The notes below the pieces were generated by a model, which saw only the letters and a list, made by a program, of their open reading frames with translations, had not been told where the DNA came from and did no database searches. A stretch of DNA of 64,000 bases from Modestobacter marinus (lineage in GTDB: Bacteria; Actinomycetota; Actinomycetes; Mycobacteriales; Geodermatophilaceae). Shown here piece after piece: positions 29,643-40,000 of the stretch. The stretch is taken from contig NZ_JAAMPA010000001.1 in the NCBI RefSeq assembly GCF_011758655.1, positions 2,046,001-2,110,000 on the forward strand, given 5' to 3'. The translations under genes were made by a program, and so were the position numbers. Each line of letters begins with the position of its first letter. Position 1 is the first letter of the stretch.

Positions 29643-29807
29643 ATGGCAGCCACCGACGTTCGTCCGAAGATCACCCTGGCCTGCCAGGAGTGCAAGAACC
29701 GCAACTACATCACCCGCAAGAACCGGCGGAACGACCCCGACCGGATCGAGCTGAAGAAGTACTGCCCCACCGACCGGAAGCACACGGTCCACCGCGAGAC
29801 GCGCTGA
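29643..29807 (+). CDS. rpmG: 50S ribosomal protein L33 with incomplete zinc-ribbon
   Basis: The 54-aa L33 has the typical [21 protein letters not shown] and HRETR ends. The first CxxC (C14, C17) is present. Where related actinobacterial L33 proteins carry a second CPxC, this one reads YCPTDRKH, so only three of the usual four zinc ligands remain. It starts the rpmG-hadA-hadB block that in mycobacteria lies just before secE-nusG. Confidence 0.93.
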   Translation: MAATDVRPKITLACQECKNRNYITRKNRRNDPDRIELKKYCPTDRKHTVHRETR

Positions 29808-29842
29808 CCGCAGCGGTCGCGAGGCGAGAGAGGGCGGGGAGC

Positions 29843-30289
29843 ATGGCGCTGGACGCGGGACTGGTCGGGCGCAGCTACCCGCCCTCTGCCGTCTACGAGG
29901 TCGGGCGCGAGAAGATCGCGGAGTTCGCCACGGCGCTGGCCGACCCCGACCCGGTCTACCGCGACCCCGCCGCGGCCCGCGCCGCCGGCCACCCCGACGT
30001 CATCGCCCCGCCGACGTTCGCCATCGTGCTGTCCCTGGGCGCGGGCAACGTCGTCGTCGAGGACCCGGAGGTCGGGCTCGACTACAGCCGGGTCGTCCAC
30101 GGCGAGCAGCGGTTCACCCACCACCGCCCCATCCGGGCCGGTGACCGGCTGGTCGCCACCGCCACCATCGACGCGGTGAAGACGGTGGCCGGCAACGACA
30201 TGCTCACCACCCGAGTCGACCTGGCCACCGAGGACGGCGAGCCGGTCTGCACGACCCGCTCGATGCTGGTCGCACGGGGCACGGCGTGA
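29843..30289 (+). CDS. hadA: MaoC-like N-terminal hot-dog dehydratase subunit (HadA-like)
   Basis: This 148-aa protein has the FAS1-type/HadA hot-dog fold: N-terminal GRSYPPSAVYEVGREKIAEFA, then DPVYRDPAAARAAGHPDVIAPPTFA. It is the non-catalytic, substrate-binding half of a (3R)-hydroxyacyl-ACP dehydratase that works with HadB. The GTGA at its 3' end couples it to hadB. The mycobacterial equivalents act in fatty-acid/mycolate elongation; the substrate here is unknown. Confidence 0.87.
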   Translation: MALDAGLVGRSYPPSAVYEVGREKIAEFATALADPDPVYRDPAAARAAGHPDVIAPPTFAIVLSLGAGNVVVEDPEVGLDYSRVVHGEQRFTHHRPIRAGDRLVATATIDAVKTVAGNDMLTTRVDLATEDGEPVCTTRSMLVARGTA

Positions 30290-30708
30290 GCCCGCGACCG
30301 ACCGACGTCGAGGTCGGCACCGAGCTGCCCGAACAGACCTCCCGGGTCACCCGTGCGGACCTGGTCCGCTACGCCGGCGCCTCGGGTGACCTGAACGTCA
30401 TCCACTGGAACGAGCGGGTCGCCCGCGAGGTCGGCCTCCCCGGCGTGATCGCGCACGGGATGCTCACCGCGGGCCTCGCCGTCCGGGCGGTCACCGCCTG
30501 GGCCGGTGACCCGGGCGCCGTCGTCGACTACTCGGTGCGCTTCAGCCGGCCGGTGGTGGTCCCCGACGACGACCTCGGTGCCGAGCTGACCGTCCGGGGC
30601 CGGGTCGCCGCGCTCCTGGAGGACGGCCGCGTGCGCGTCGACCTCACCGTGACCAGTGGTGGCGAGAAGGTCCTGTCCCTGGCCCGCGCCGTCGTCGCGC
30701 TGGGCTGA
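30286..30708 (+). CDS. hadB: MaoC-family (3R)-hydroxyacyl-ACP dehydratase subunit (HadB-like)
   Basis: This is a 140-aa hot-dog protein with the catalytic hydratase-2 motif: YAGASGDLNVIHWNE (catalytic Asp and His) and GVIAHGMLT. The GTG start overlaps the hadA stop. Together the pair makes a heterodimeric dehydratase. The third gene of the mycobacterial cluster, hadC, is absent. Confidence 0.9.
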   Translation: MSPRPTDVEVGTELPEQTSRVTRADLVRYAGASGDLNVIHWNERVAREVGLPGVIAHGMLTAGLAVRAVTAWAGDPGAVVDYSVRFSRPVVVPDDDLGAELTVRGRVAALLEDGRVRVDLTVTSGGEKVLSLARAVVALG

Positions 30709-30742
30709 ACGGTCGCGCCGGGCTGAACGGCGTCCCGGTGCC

Positions 30743-31996
30743 TCAGCCGGCCGAGCCCAGCAGCTGCTGCATCCGGCGGACGCCCTCCACCAGTTCGTCG
30801 TCGCCGAGGGCGTAGGACAGCCGGAGGTACCCCGGGGTGCCGAAGGCCTCGCCCGGGACGACGGCGACCTGGGCCCGTTCCAGCAGCAGCTCGGCCAGCT
30901 CGGCACTGGTGGCGACCGTGCGGCCCGCGATCGGGCGTCCGAGCAGGGCGCCGACCGACGGGTAGACGTAGAAGGCGCCCTGCGGCTCGGGGCAGGCGAT
31001 CCCGGGGATCTCCCGCAGCATCCGGACGACGGTGCGGCGGCGCCGGTCGAGGGTCGCCCGCAGCTCCGCGACGCCGGACTGGTCACCGCTCAGCGCGGCC
31101 ACCGCGGCGGCCTGGGCGACGTTCGAGACGTGCCCGGTGGTGTGCGACTGCAGGGCCATCGCCCCGGCCACCACGTCGGCCGGCCCGAGCAGCCAGCCCA
31201 CCCGCCAGCCGGTCATCGCGTACGCCTTGGCGACCCCGTTGACCACCACGCACCGCGGCTGGAGCTCGGGCACCAGGGCGGGCAGGGACGGCGCCGTCGC
31301 CCCGTCGTAGGTCAGTTGCTCGTAGATCTCGTCGGTGACCACCCAGAGGCCGGCCGCCAGCGCCCAGCGGCCGATCTCGGCCACCTCCTCGGGCGGGTGG
31401 ACGGCGCCCGTCGGGTTGGCGGGGGAGCAGAACAGCAGCAGCCTCGTGCGCGGCGTGCGCGCCGCCTCCAACTGTCCGACGGAGACCAGGTAGCCGCTGG
31501 CCTCGTCGGCGACCACCGGGACGGGGACGCCGCCGGCCAGCCGGATCGCCTCCGGGTAGGTCGTCCAGTGCGGCGTCGGGAGCAGGACCTCGTCGCCGGG
31601 GTCGAGCAGCGCGGCGAGCGCCTGGGAGACCGCCTGCTTGCCCCCGGCGGTGACCAGGACGTCGGTCGGCTGGGCGCTCAGGCCCGAGTCGCGCAGCGTC
31701 TTCGCGACGATCGCCTCCCGCAGCTCGGGGAGGCCCCCGACCGGGGTGTAGCGGTGCATCGCCGGGTCCCGGGCCGCCCGCACGGCCGCCTCGACGACGT
31801 GGTCGGCGGTCGGGGAGTCCGGCTCGCCGGCGGCGAGGTTGACCACCGGCCGCCCAGCGGACTGCAGCGCCTTGGCGCGGGCGTCGGCGGCCATCGTCGA
31901 GGAGGGCGTGACGACGCCGACCCGCCGGGACACCCGCCGCGCCGCCGACGGAGCCGGACCGCCGGGGGCTGACCCGGTTGGGGGATCCGTCGGCAT
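30743..31996 (-). CDS. Class I pyridoxal-phosphate aminotransferase (aspartate aminotransferase-like)
   Basis: This is a 417-aa fold-type I aminotransferase. Markers are [48 protein letters not shown] (Asn binding the cofactor), [13 protein letters not shown], and [16 protein letters not shown] with the PLP lysine. The closest known role is aspartate or related amino-acid transamination. The ATG at 31996 starts a 20-residue non-conserved leader. It is on the opposite strand, interrupting the otherwise conserved hadAB/tRNA-Trp/secE order. Confidence 0.88.
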   Translation of the reverse strand: MPTDPPTGSAPGGPAPSAARRVSRRVGVVTPSSTMAADARAKALQSAGRPVVNLAAGEPDSPTADHVVEAAVRAARDPAMHRYTPVGGLPELREAIVAKTLRDSGLSAQPTDVLVTAGGKQAVSQALAALLDPGDEVLLPTPHWTTYPEAIRLAGGVPVPVVADEASGYLVSVGQLEAARTPRTRLLLFCSPANPTGAVHPPEEVAEIGRWALAAGLWVVTDEIYEQLTYDGATAPSLPALVPELQPRCVVVNGVAKAYAMTGWRVGWLLGPADVVAGAMALQSHTTGHVSNVAQAAAVAALSGDQSGVAELRATLDRRRRTVVRMLREIPGIACPEPQGAFYVYPSVGALLGRPIAGRTVATSAELAELLLERAQVAVVPGEAFGTPGYLRLSYALGDDELVEGVRRMQQLLGSAG

Positions 31997-32070
31997 GACC
32001 CGATCGTGGCAGACGGACCGGGTCTCCCGACCGGCTCCGCGCACCCCAGGAGAGTGGTCCGACTCCCGTG

Positions 32071-32101
32071 TTGGCTGCTGGCCGGGCCGGTCCCGTACAC
32101 T
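32071..32101 (+). promoter_or_regulatory. Candidate promoter of tRNA-Trp/secE/nusG
   Basis: TTGGCT (32071-32076) and TACACT (32096-32101) make a sigma-A-like pair with a long 19-base spacer. Transcription would start about 100 bases upstream of the tRNA and may continue into secE-nusG, which has no obvious promoter of its own. Confidence 0.45.
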
Positions 32102-32209
32102 CGACGACCTGGGGCCTGTGGGACCCCGCCACCGGCGTGCCCCGGAGGCCCTCTTCGGGGGGTCACGTCGAGACTCGGGCCGCGCCGCGACGCGGACCCG
32201 GCGTCCCCT

Positions 32210-32285
<76 letters not shown>

Positions 32286-32348
32286 CGACCTGACGACCGA
32301 CCGAGAAGAGCCGACCGAAGTGAGCCGGACCGACGTGAGCGAGGCGCT

Positions 32349-32807
32349 GTGAGCGAGAAGGACGGCGAGCCGAACGGCGAGCAGGTCGACGCCGAGCGGC
32401 TCGACGCGGAGACGCCGGGCGTGGACGACGCCGGTGCGCTCGAGGCCGCCGAGGCCGGTGTCGCCGACGAGGCCGAGACCGACGAGGACAAGGTCGTCGC
32501 GACCCCCACGCAGCGCCGGTCCCGCTCGTCGAGCCGTCCCGCCGGACGGACGCCGGACGCCGGTTCCAGCCCGACCCGCAGCCGCGCCGCCGCCGAGCGG
32601 GAACGCGCCGCCGAGCAGCGCAAGAAGCGGGACGTGGGGCGGTTCCTCCGCGAGGTCGTCGCCGAGCTGCGCAAGGTGATCTGGCCCGGTCGCAAGGAGC
32701 TCATCACCTACACGACGGTGGTGATCATCTTCGTGGCGGTCATGGTCGCGATCGTCGCCGGCCTGGACCTCCTCTTCGCCCAGGGCGTGCTCGCCGTCTT
32801 CGGCTGA
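32349..32807 (+). CDS. secE: Preprotein translocase subunit SecE
   Basis: The conserved SecE domain is the last 60 or so residues: [21 protein letters not shown] followed by a single membrane helix ([19 protein letters not shown]). The first 85 residues are an acidic, then Ser/Arg-rich, low-complexity extension; total 152 aa. The GTG start overlaps the stop of a 10-codon frame beginning at 32320. Its partner SecY is encoded at 62479. Confidence 0.93.
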   Translation: MSEKDGEPNGEQVDAERLDAETPGVDDAGALEAAEAGVADEAETDEDKVVATPTQRRSRSSSRPAGRTPDAGSSPTRSRAAAERERAAEQRKKRDVGRFLREVVAELRKVIWPGRKELITYTTVVIIFVAVMVAIVAGLDLLFAQGVLAVFG

Positions 32808-32850
32808 CCGCCCTCCGCGACTGCACCACACCCGACAAGGAAGAGACCCT

Positions 32851-33747
32851 GTGACTGACCCCCGCGAGCCCTTCGAGACCGACAGCGCCGTCGAGGGCAC
32901 CGACCTCGACGACGCGCGTGCGGACGTGCGCGGCAGCGCAGACCTCGAGACGGGCGCCGGCGAGACCGGGTCCGCCGAGGGGTCGAGCGACACCGCAGAC
33001 CAGGACACCGACACCGGTTCCGCCGACGCCGTCCCCGAGGTGGAGACCGCCGGCCGCGACACCCTGGCGTCCGACCCGATGGCCGAGCCCGCCCCCGACC
33101 ACGACCCCGTGGTCGTCGAGGCCCTCGAGACCGCGGCCGCGGAGGACGAGGACCCGGCGGAGGCCCTGCGCTCCACGCTGCGTGGTCAGTTCGGCGACTG
33201 GTACGTGATCCACTCCTACGCGGGCTACGAGAACAAGGTGAAGACCAACCTCGAGTCCCGGATCACGTCGCTGGACATGGAGGACTACATCTTCCAGATC
33301 GAGGTGCCCACCGAGGAGGTCACCGAGATCAAGAACGGCAAGCGGACCCAGGTCAACCGCAAGAAGCTGCCGGGTTACCTGCTCGTCCGGATGGACCTCA
33401 ACGACGAGTCCTGGGGCGCGGTCCGCAACACCCCGGGCGTCACCGGCTTCGTCGGGGCGACCTCGAAGCCCTCGCCGCTGAGCATCGACGAGGTCGTCAA
33501 CCTGCTGGTCCCGGCGACCACCGCCAAGCCGGTCTCCACGGCCGAGGCGGCCCCCGCTGCCGGGCCCGCGCCGGAGGTCGAATTCGAGGTCGGCGAGTCC
33601 GTCACGGTCATGGACGGTCCGTTCGCGACCCTGCCGGCGACCATCAACGAGATCAACCCGGAGCAGCAGAAGCTCCAGGTGCTCGTCTCCATCTTCGGCC
33701 GCGAGACGCCGGTCGAGCTGTCGTTCACCCAGGTCACCAAGATCTGA
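32851..33747 (+). CDS. nusG: Transcription termination/antitermination protein NusG
   Basis: The NGN domain starts near residue 110 ([37 protein letters not shown]). A KOW domain closes the protein ([32 protein letters not shown]). About 105 acidic N-terminal residues precede the conserved part, as is common in actinobacteria; total 298 aa. GTG start with AAGGAAGAG upstream. Confidence 0.95.
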   Translation: MTDPREPFETDSAVEGTDLDDARADVRGSADLETGAGETGSAEGSSDTADQDTDTGSADAVPEVETAGRDTLASDPMAEPAPDHDPVVVEALETAAAEDEDPAEALRSTLRGQFGDWYVIHSYAGYENKVKTNLESRITSLDMEDYIFQIEVPTEEVTEIKNGKRTQVNRKKLPGYLLVRMDLNDESWGAVRNTPGVTGFVGATSKPSPLSIDEVVNLLVPATTAKPVSTAEAAPAAGPAPEVEFEVGESVTVMDGPFATLPATINEINPEQQKLQVLVSIFGRETPVELSFTQVTKI

Positions 33748-33756
33748 TCGAAGGAG

Positions 33757-33805
33757 CCCCTCGCCCCCCACGCTTCGCGAGCCCAGCGTGGGACCCTGCG
33801 AGGGG
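33757..33805 (+). terminator. Long hairpin between nusG and rplK
   Basis: CCCCTCGC (33757-33764) pairs with GCGAGGGG (33798-33805), enclosing a second stem CCCACGCT/AGCGTGGG. It sits in the 100-base nusG-rplK gap and could terminate nusG transcription or attenuate readthrough into the ribosomal genes. Confidence 0.65.
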
Positions 33806-33847
33806 GCCGTTCCATCACGTCACCATCGTCAGTAGAAGGAAGTAGTC

Positions 33848-34276
33848 ATGCCCCCCAGGAAGCGGTTGACCGCGGTCATCAAGCTCCAGATCAACGCCGG
33901 TGCGGCCACCCCCGCGCCGCCCGTGGGCCCCGCCCTCGGCCAGCACGGCGTGAACATCATGGAGTTCTGCAAGGCCTACAACGCGGCGACGGAGTCGCAG
34001 CGCGGCAGCGTCATCCCCGTCGAGATCTCGGTCTTCGAGGACCGGTCCTTCACCTTCATCACCAAGACGCCCCCGGCAGCGCGCATGCTGCTCAAGGCCG
34101 CCGGTGTGGAGAAGGGCTCGGGCGAGCCGCACAAGACCAAGGTCGCGACGGTCACCCGCGACCAGGTCCGCGAGATCGCGCAGACCAAGATGGCCGACCT
34201 GAACGCCAACGACCTCGAGCAGGCCGAGAAGATCATCGCCGGCACCGCCCGGTCGATGGGCATCACCGTCAAGTGA
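33848..34276 (+). CDS. rplK: 50S ribosomal protein L11
   Basis: The 142-aa L11 is full length: N-terminal [28 protein letters not shown] and C-terminal RNA-binding domain ending [10 protein letters not shown]11 with its rRNA site forms the GTPase-associated centre and the thiopeptide target. AAGGA lies upstream of the ATG. Confidence 0.97.
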   Translation: MPPRKRLTAVIKLQINAGAATPAPPVGPALGQHGVNIMEFCKAYNAATESQRGSVIPVEISVFEDRSFTFITKTPPAARMLLKAAGVEKGSGEPHKTKVATVTRDQVREIAQTKMADLNANDLEQAEKIIAGTARSMGITVK

Positions 34277-34313
34277 CGCCGGGCGTCGCCGGCTGACGGC
34301 GGCGCTGCACCAC

Positions 34314-34364
34314 CGGGTCCGTACCGGACCCGAACAGCAACTGTGGGAGGGCCTCGCCAGGCCC
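34314..34364 (+). promoter_or_regulatory. Two hairpins in the rplK-rplA spacer
   Basis: CGGGTCCG/CGGACCCG (34314-34332) and GGGCCT/AGGCCC (34349-34364) fold in tandem within the 131-base gap. They may modulate rplA expression or carry an L1-responsive element; the function is inferred from position only. Confidence 0.4.
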
Positions 34365-34407
34365 GCGCACCACGCGACCCCCGGTCCCGGGGGAGAGGAG
34401 AACCACC

Positions 34408-35127
34408 ATGGCGAAGCACGGCAAGAACTACCGCAAGGTCGCCGAGCTGGTCGACGCGGACACGCTCTACAGCCCGCTGCAGGCCGCCGGTCTGGCCAAG
34501 CAGACCTCGACCACCAAGTACGACGCCACCGTCGAGGTCGCGATCCGGCTGGGCGTCGACCCGCGCAAGGCCGACCAGATGGTCCGCGGCACGGTGAACC
34601 TGCCGCACGGCACCGGCAAGACCGCTCGCGTCATCGTCTTCGCCACCGGCGACAAGGCAGCCGAGGCCGAGGCCGCCGGCGCCGACGTCGTGGGCTCCGA
34701 CGACCTGATCGAGCAGATCCAGGGCGGCTTCCTGGACTTCGACGCCGCGATCGCCACCCCCGACCAGATGGCCAAGGTCGGTCGCATCGCCCGCATCCTC
34801 GGCCCCCGTGGCCTGATGCCGAACCCGAAGACGGGCACCGTGACCCCCGACGTCACCAAGGCCGTCAACGACATCAAGGGCGGGAAGATCAACTTCCGCG
34901 TCGACAAGCAGGCCAACCTGCACCTGGTGATCGGCAAGACCTCCTTCGACCAGGCCAAGCTGGTGGAGAACTACGCCGCCGCCCTCGACGAGGTGCTGCG
35001 GGCCAAGCCGTCGGCGGCCAAGGGCCGGTACCTGCGGAAGGTCACCGTCTCCACCACCATGGGCCCGGGCATCCCGGTCGACCCGAACCGCACCCGCAAC
35101 CTCACCGTGGACGAGGCCTCCGCCTGA
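34408..35127 (+). CDS. rplA: 50S ribosomal protein L1
   Basis: The 239-aa L1 contains the family signature [17 protein letters not shown] and [21 protein letters not shown]1 binds the L1 stalk of 23S rRNA and in many bacteria represses its own operon. The ATG follows a strong GAGAGGAG ribosome-binding site. Confidence 0.97.
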   Translation: MAKHGKNYRKVAELVDADTLYSPLQAAGLAKQTSTTKYDATVEVAIRLGVDPRKADQMVRGTVNLPHGTGKTARVIVFATGDKAAEAEAAGADVVGSDDLIEQIQGGFLDFDAAIATPDQMAKVGRIARILGPRGLMPNPKTGTVTPDVTKAVNDIKGGKINFRVDKQANLHLVIGKTSFDQAKLVENYAAALDEVLRAKPSAAKGRYLRKVTVSTTMGPGIPVDPNRTRNLTVDEASA

Positions 35128-35147
35128 TCGAGGCGACCCGTTCCCCC

Positions 35148-35182
35148 GAGGGCCCCGCAGCGTACGTCGCTGCGGGGCCCTC
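35148..35182 (+). terminator. Terminator after rplA
   Basis: A perfect 15-bp stem (35148-35162 with 35168-35182) starting GAGGGCCCCGCAGCG, with loop TACGT, lies 20 bases after the rplA stop and ends the rplK-rplA unit. Confidence 0.85.
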
Positions 35183-35207
35183 GTGCGTCCGGGCCCACAG
35201 CGGCGTG

Positions 35208-35456
35208 TACTCTTGCCGCTGTTCCCCCCATGACCGCTTGGTCGTCGCACGTCCGCGTGCGATCGAAGGTCCGGACATCCCGGACGGCCCGCGCAGGTGG
35301 ACGGTTCGATCGAGACGTCGGAGCACGGGTCGCTGACCCGGAGCCACCGGCCTCCCTCGCCCCGTGCGCCCTGCGCCGGGGCGTTCCTCGTCTCCGGGCC
35401 CCGATCGTGTGCGAGCGCGCACCGGCCGGTGGTCGCCCGACAGCGAGAGGAGGCCC
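35208..35456 (+). promoter_or_regulatory. rplJL promoter and long leader
   Basis: TACTCT (35208-35213) is a good -10; the -35 is poor. The 240 or so bases from there to the rplJ start contain no convincing gene and many GC-rich pairing possibilities. This fits the known L10-L7/L12 autoregulatory leader that binds the L10 complex, though I cannot assign the exact fold by eye. Confidence 0.5.
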
Positions 35457-36059
35457 ATGCCCACGCAGGCCAAGGACGCCGCGATCCAGGAGATCACCGA
35501 GCGGTTTCAGGCATCGAGCGCGGCCGTGCTCACCGAGTACCGCGGGCTGACCGTGGCGCAGCTGACCGAGCTGCGTCGTTCCCTCGGTGCGGGCAGCAGC
35601 TATGCCGTCGTCAAGAACACCCTGACGAAGCGTGCGGCGGACTCGGTCGGTTTCTCCGACCTGGGCCCGCTGCTCAACGGCCCCACCGCGATCGCCTTCA
35701 TCGACGGCGACCCGGTCGAGGCCGCGAAGGCCATCCGCGACTTCGCGCGGGCCAACCCGTCGCTCATCGTCAAGGGTGGCGTGGTCGACGGCCGCACGGT
35801 CGACGCCTCCGAGGTCACCCGCCTCGCCGACGTCGAGCCGCGCGAGGTCCTGCTGGCCAAGCTGGCCGGCGCGATGAAGGGCAACCTCACCAAGGCCGCC
35901 GGGCTGTTCCAGGCCCCGCTGTCGCAGGTCGCCCGCCTGGCCGAGGCGCTCAAGGAGAAGAAGCCCGCCGAGGGTGCTCCTGCCGCCGACGCAGCTGCTG
36001 CTGACACCACCCCCGAGACCACCGACGCTGCCGCGGACACCGCGGCCAGCGACGCCTGA
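35457..36059 (+). CDS. rplJ: 50S ribosomal protein L10
   Basis: The 200-aa L10 begins [17 protein letters not shown] after GAGAGGAGG. It shows [19 protein letters not shown] and [13 protein letters not shown], the rRNA-binding part. The C-terminal helix carries L7/L12 dimers and is followed by an Ala/Asp/Thr-rich tail. An in-frame upstream GTG at 35364 is rejected because it would add non-conserved leader sequence. Confidence 0.96.
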   Translation: MPTQAKDAAIQEITERFQASSAAVLTEYRGLTVAQLTELRRSLGAGSSYAVVKNTLTKRAADSVGFSDLGPLLNGPTAIAFIDGDPVEAAKAIRDFARANPSLIVKGGVVDGRTVDASEVTRLADVEPREVLLAKLAGAMKGNLTKAAGLFQAPLSQVARLAEALKEKKPAEGAPAADAAAADTTPETTDAAADTAASDA

Positions 36060-36076
36060 CCCACCAAGGAGACACC

Positions 36077-36466
36077 ATGGCCAAGCTTTCCACCGACGAG
36101 CTGCTCGACGCCTTCAAGGAGATGACCCTCCTGGAGCTGTCGGACTTCGTGAAGCAGTTCGAGGAGACCTTCGAGGTCACCGCCGCTGCCCCCGTCGCCG
36201 TCGCGGCCGCCGGCCCCGCCGGTGGTGGCGCTGCCCCCGAGGCCGCCGCCGAGCAGGACGAGTTCGACGTCGTCCTCGAGTCCGCCGGTGACAAGAAGAT
36301 CCAGGTCATCAAGGAGGTGCGCGGCCTGACCTCGCTCGGCCTCAAGGAGGCCAAGGACCTGGTCGACAACGCGCCGAAGCCGGTCCTGGAGAAGGTCGCC
36401 AAGGACGCTGCGGAGAAGGCCAAGGCCGCCCTCGAGGGCGCCGGCGCCACCGTCACCGTCAAGTGA
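36077..36466 (+). CDS. rplL: 50S ribosomal protein L7/L12
   Basis: The 129-aa stalk protein has an N-terminal dimerisation domain ([22 protein letters not shown]), an Ala/Gly-rich hinge, and the C-terminal factor-binding domain ([23 protein letters not shown]). It is 17 bases after rplJ with AAGGAGA upstream. Confidence 0.97.
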   Translation: MAKLSTDELLDAFKEMTLLELSDFVKQFEETFEVTAAAPVAVAAAGPAGGGAAPEAAAEQDEFDVVLESAGDKKIQVIKEVRGLTSLGLKEAKDLVDNAPKPVLEKVAKDAAEKAKAALEGAGATVTVK

Positions 36467-36519
36467 CCCCCCGCCCGGCCGTCGCCTCGGCGGCGGCCGG
36501 GTAGCACCACCCTGCACCG

Positions 36520-36561
36520 ACGACAGGGGCCGATCCACTCCGGTGGGTCGGCCCCTGTCGT
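36520..36561 (+). terminator. Terminator after rplL
   Basis: A 19-bp stem (36520-36538 with 36543-36561, one G-U pair) starting ACGACAGGGGCCGA with loop TCCG ends the rplJ-rplL unit before the separate rpoB promoter. Confidence 0.85.
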
Positions 36562-36790
36562 GCGTCCTGGCCACTCCCGGGAGCGGTGCCCGTAGGGCCT
36601 CCGTTCACCCACAGGTCGCGGCGTGGCAGCCCCGCGGGGGCGGTGTCACTGGCATCATCAGCGGGGCACTCGTCCCGCTCACCCCCGATCCCGGGGCACC
36701 GGGCTCCTGCTGGAGCCCCCTGCTCCCCGGGCCGGGTGGGCGCCGGCCACCCCTCGCGGGTGGGTCCCCGACCGCTCCGGCGGTCCGACG

Positions 36791-37015
36791 TGGACACCGG
36801 CGCTGAGCAGGGGTAGGGTCTCCTGTTGCGCTGCCCTCTGACTGCCAGCCCGCCGAGACGGGTCACGAGGGGTGCCCGGGAACGGCTCCGGGTCGCTCCG
36901 TGTTGACCCTACCGACGGGGCAGGCATCCGCGGTCAGCCTCGCCGACAACGACGACGACCCAGGACGAACTGCACCCACCGCCCGCACGTCGTGAGGTCC
37001 TCGAAAGGACGCATC
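36791..37015 (+). promoter_or_regulatory. rpoBC promoter and leader
   Basis: A -35 TGGACA (36791-36796), exact 17-base spacer and -10 TAGGGT (36814-36819) form a good sigma-A promoter. About 190 bases of untranslated leader follow. A second -35-like TTGACC at 36903 lacks a convincing -10. The 230 bases between the rplL terminator and this promoter contain nothing I can assign. Confidence 0.65.
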
Positions 37016-40000
37016 TTGGCAGGCTCTCGCCCCACCAGCATCACCCCCGGCACCACCGAGTCAGGCACCACCCAGACCACCGCGGTCGACGTCCAGCCCG
37101 GTCCCCGCACCGGCGGGACCGACCAGCAGAAGATCCCCGGCGCGCCGCTCCGCGTCTCGTTCGCCAAGATCCGTGAGCCCCTCGAGGTCCCGGACCTGCT
37201 CGCCCTGCAGACCGCCTCGTTCGACTGGCTGGTCGGCGCCCCGGAGTGGAAGGCCACCCTCGCCCCCGAGGACCAGGCCACCGCCATCGGCGGCCTCGCC
37301 GAGATCCTCGAGGAGATCTCGCCGATCGAGGACTTCAGCGGCTCGATGTCGCTGTCCTTCTCCAACCCGCGCTTCGAGGACGTCAAGGCGTCCCTCGAGG
37401 AGTGCAAGGACAAGGACATGACCTACGCGGCGCCGCTGTTCGTCACCGCCGAGTTCATGAACAACACCACTGGCGAGATCAAGAGCCAGACGGTGTTCAT
37501 GGGCGACTTCCCGGTCATGACGAGCAAGGGCACCTTCGTCATCAACGGGACCGAGCGGGTCGTCGTCTCCCAGCTGGTCCGCAGCCCCGGCGTCTACTTC
37601 GACAAGAGCCTGGACAAGACGTCGGACAAGGACGTCTACAGCGCCAAGGTGATCCCCAGCCGTGGTGCGTGGCTGGAGTTCGACGTCGACAAGCGCGACA
37701 CCGTCGGCGTCCGGATCGACCGCAAGCGCCGCCAGCCGGTCAGCGTCCTGCTCAAGGCCCTCGGCTGGACCGAGGACCGGATCCGCGAGCACTTCCAGTG
37801 GTCGCCCACCATGCTGGCCACCCTGGAGAAGGACCACCTCGCCGGCCAGGACGAGGCGCTGCTGGACATCTACCGCAAGCTGCGTCCGGGCGAGCCGCCG
37901 ACGCGTGAGTCCGCGCAGGCGCTGCTGGAGAACCTCTTCTTCAACCCGAAGCGCTACGACCTGGCGAAGGTCGGCCGCTACAAGGTGAACAAGAAGCTCG
38001 GCGTCGACGTGCCCAAGAGCACCTCGACGCTGACCGAGGACGACATCGTCGCGACCATCGAGTACGTCGTGCGGCTGCACGCCGGCGAGCCCGACCACGG
38101 CGTCGACGACATCGACCACTTCGGCAACCGCCGCCTGCGCACCGTCGGCGAGCTGATCCAGAACCAGATCCGGGTCGGCCTCTCCCGCATGGAGCGCGTG
38201 GTCCGCGAGCGGATGACCACCCAGGACGTCGAGGCCATCACGCCGCAGACGCTGATCAACATCCGGCCGGTCGTCGCCTCCATCAAGGAATTCTTCGGCA
38301 CCAGCCAGCTCTCGCAGTTCATGGACCAGACCAACCCGCTCGCGGGCCTGACCCACAAGCGCCGCCTGTCGGCGCTGGGTCCGGGTGGTCTGTCCCGTGA
38401 GCGCGCGGGCATGGAGGTCCGCGACGTGCACCCCAGCCACTACGGCCGGATGTGCCCGATCGAGACCCCTGAGGGCCCGAACATCGGCCTGATCGGCTCG
38501 CTGTCCTCCTTCGGCCGGGTCAACCCGTTCGGCTTCATCGAGACGCCGTACCGCAAGGTCGAGAACGGCATCGTCACCGACCAGATCGACTACCTCACCG
38601 CGGACGAGGAGGACCGGTTCGTCGTCGCCCAGGCCAACTCGCCGCTGGACGCCAACAACCGGTTCGCCGACGACCTGGTCCTGGTCCGCACCAAGGGCGG
38701 GGAGACCACCGACCTCGCCCCGGAGAACGTCGACTACATGGACGTCTCGCCGCGGCAGATGACCTCGGTCGCGACGGCGATGATCCCGTTCCTCGAGCAC
38801 GACGACGCGAACCGCGCCCTGATGGGCGCGAACATGCAGCGTCAGGCCGTCCCGCTGCTGCGCAGCGAGGCGCCGCTGGTCGGCACCGGCATGGAGCTGC
38901 GTGCCGCCGTCGACGCCGGCGACGTCGTGGTGGCCGAGAAGGCCGGTGTGGTCGAGGACTCCACCGCCGACTACGTCACCGTGATGGCCGACGACGGGAC
39001 CCGGCAGACCTACCGGCTGCTGAAGTTCCAGCGCTCGAACCAGGGCACCTCGATCAACCAGAGCCCGGTGGTCGAGGAGGGCCAGCGGGTCGAGGCCGGT
39101 CAGGTCGTCGCCGACGGTCCGTGCACCGACGAGGGCGAGATGGCGCTGGGCAAGAACCTGCTCGTCGCCTTCATGCCCTGGGAGGGCCACAACTACGAGG
39201 ACGCGATCATCCTGTCGCAGCGCCTCGTGCAGGACGACGTCCTGTCCTCGATCCACATCGAGGAGTTCGAGGTCGACGCGCGGGACACCAAGCTCGGCGC
39301 CGAGGAGATCACCCGGGACATCCCGAACGTCTCCGAGGAGGTCCTCGCCGACCTCGACGAGCGCGGGATCATCCGGATCGGTGCCGAGGTCGTCCCCGGC
39401 GACATCCTCGTCGGCAAGGTCACGCCCAAGGGCGAGACCGAGCTGACCCCCGAGGAGCGGCTGCTGCGGGCGATCTTCGGTGAGAAGGCCCGCGAGGTCC
39501 GCGACACCAGCCTCAAGGTCAAGCACGGTGAGTCCGGCAAGGTCATCGGCGTCCGGGTCTTCTCCCGCGAGGACGGCGACGAGCTGCCCGCCGGCGTCAA
39601 CGAGCTCATCCGGGTCTACGTGGCCCAGATGCGCAAGATCAGCGACGGCGACAAGCTGGCCGGCCGCCACGGCAACAAGGGCGTCATCTCCAAGATCCTC
39701 CCGCAGGAGGACATGCCGTTCCTCGAGGACGGCACGCCGGTCGACATCGTGCTCAACCCGCTGGGCGTGCCCGGCCGGATGAACGTCGGCCAGGTCCTGG
39801 AGACCCACCTCGGGTGGATCGCCAAGACCGGCTGGGAGGTCGAGGGCACGCCGGAGTGGGCGGCCAAGCTGCCGGGCGCTGCGCGCCAGGCCGCTCCGGG
39901 CACCCGGACCGCGACCCCGGTCTTCGACGGGGCCAAGGAGGAGGAGATCATCGGCCTGCTGGGCTCGACGATCCCGAACCGCGACGGCAACCGGATGGTC

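Noticed and set aside
32320-32352. A 10-codon frame ending on the secE GTGA as another bridging micro-ORF
   Set aside because: It follows a tRNA and not a coding gene, so there is no upstream stop to couple to; a frame this short is expected by chance.
35230-35456. A coding frame in the rplJ leader
   Set aside because: The frame runs into rplJ out of phase, has no ribosome-binding site or conserved content, and lies where an L10 regulatory leader is expected.
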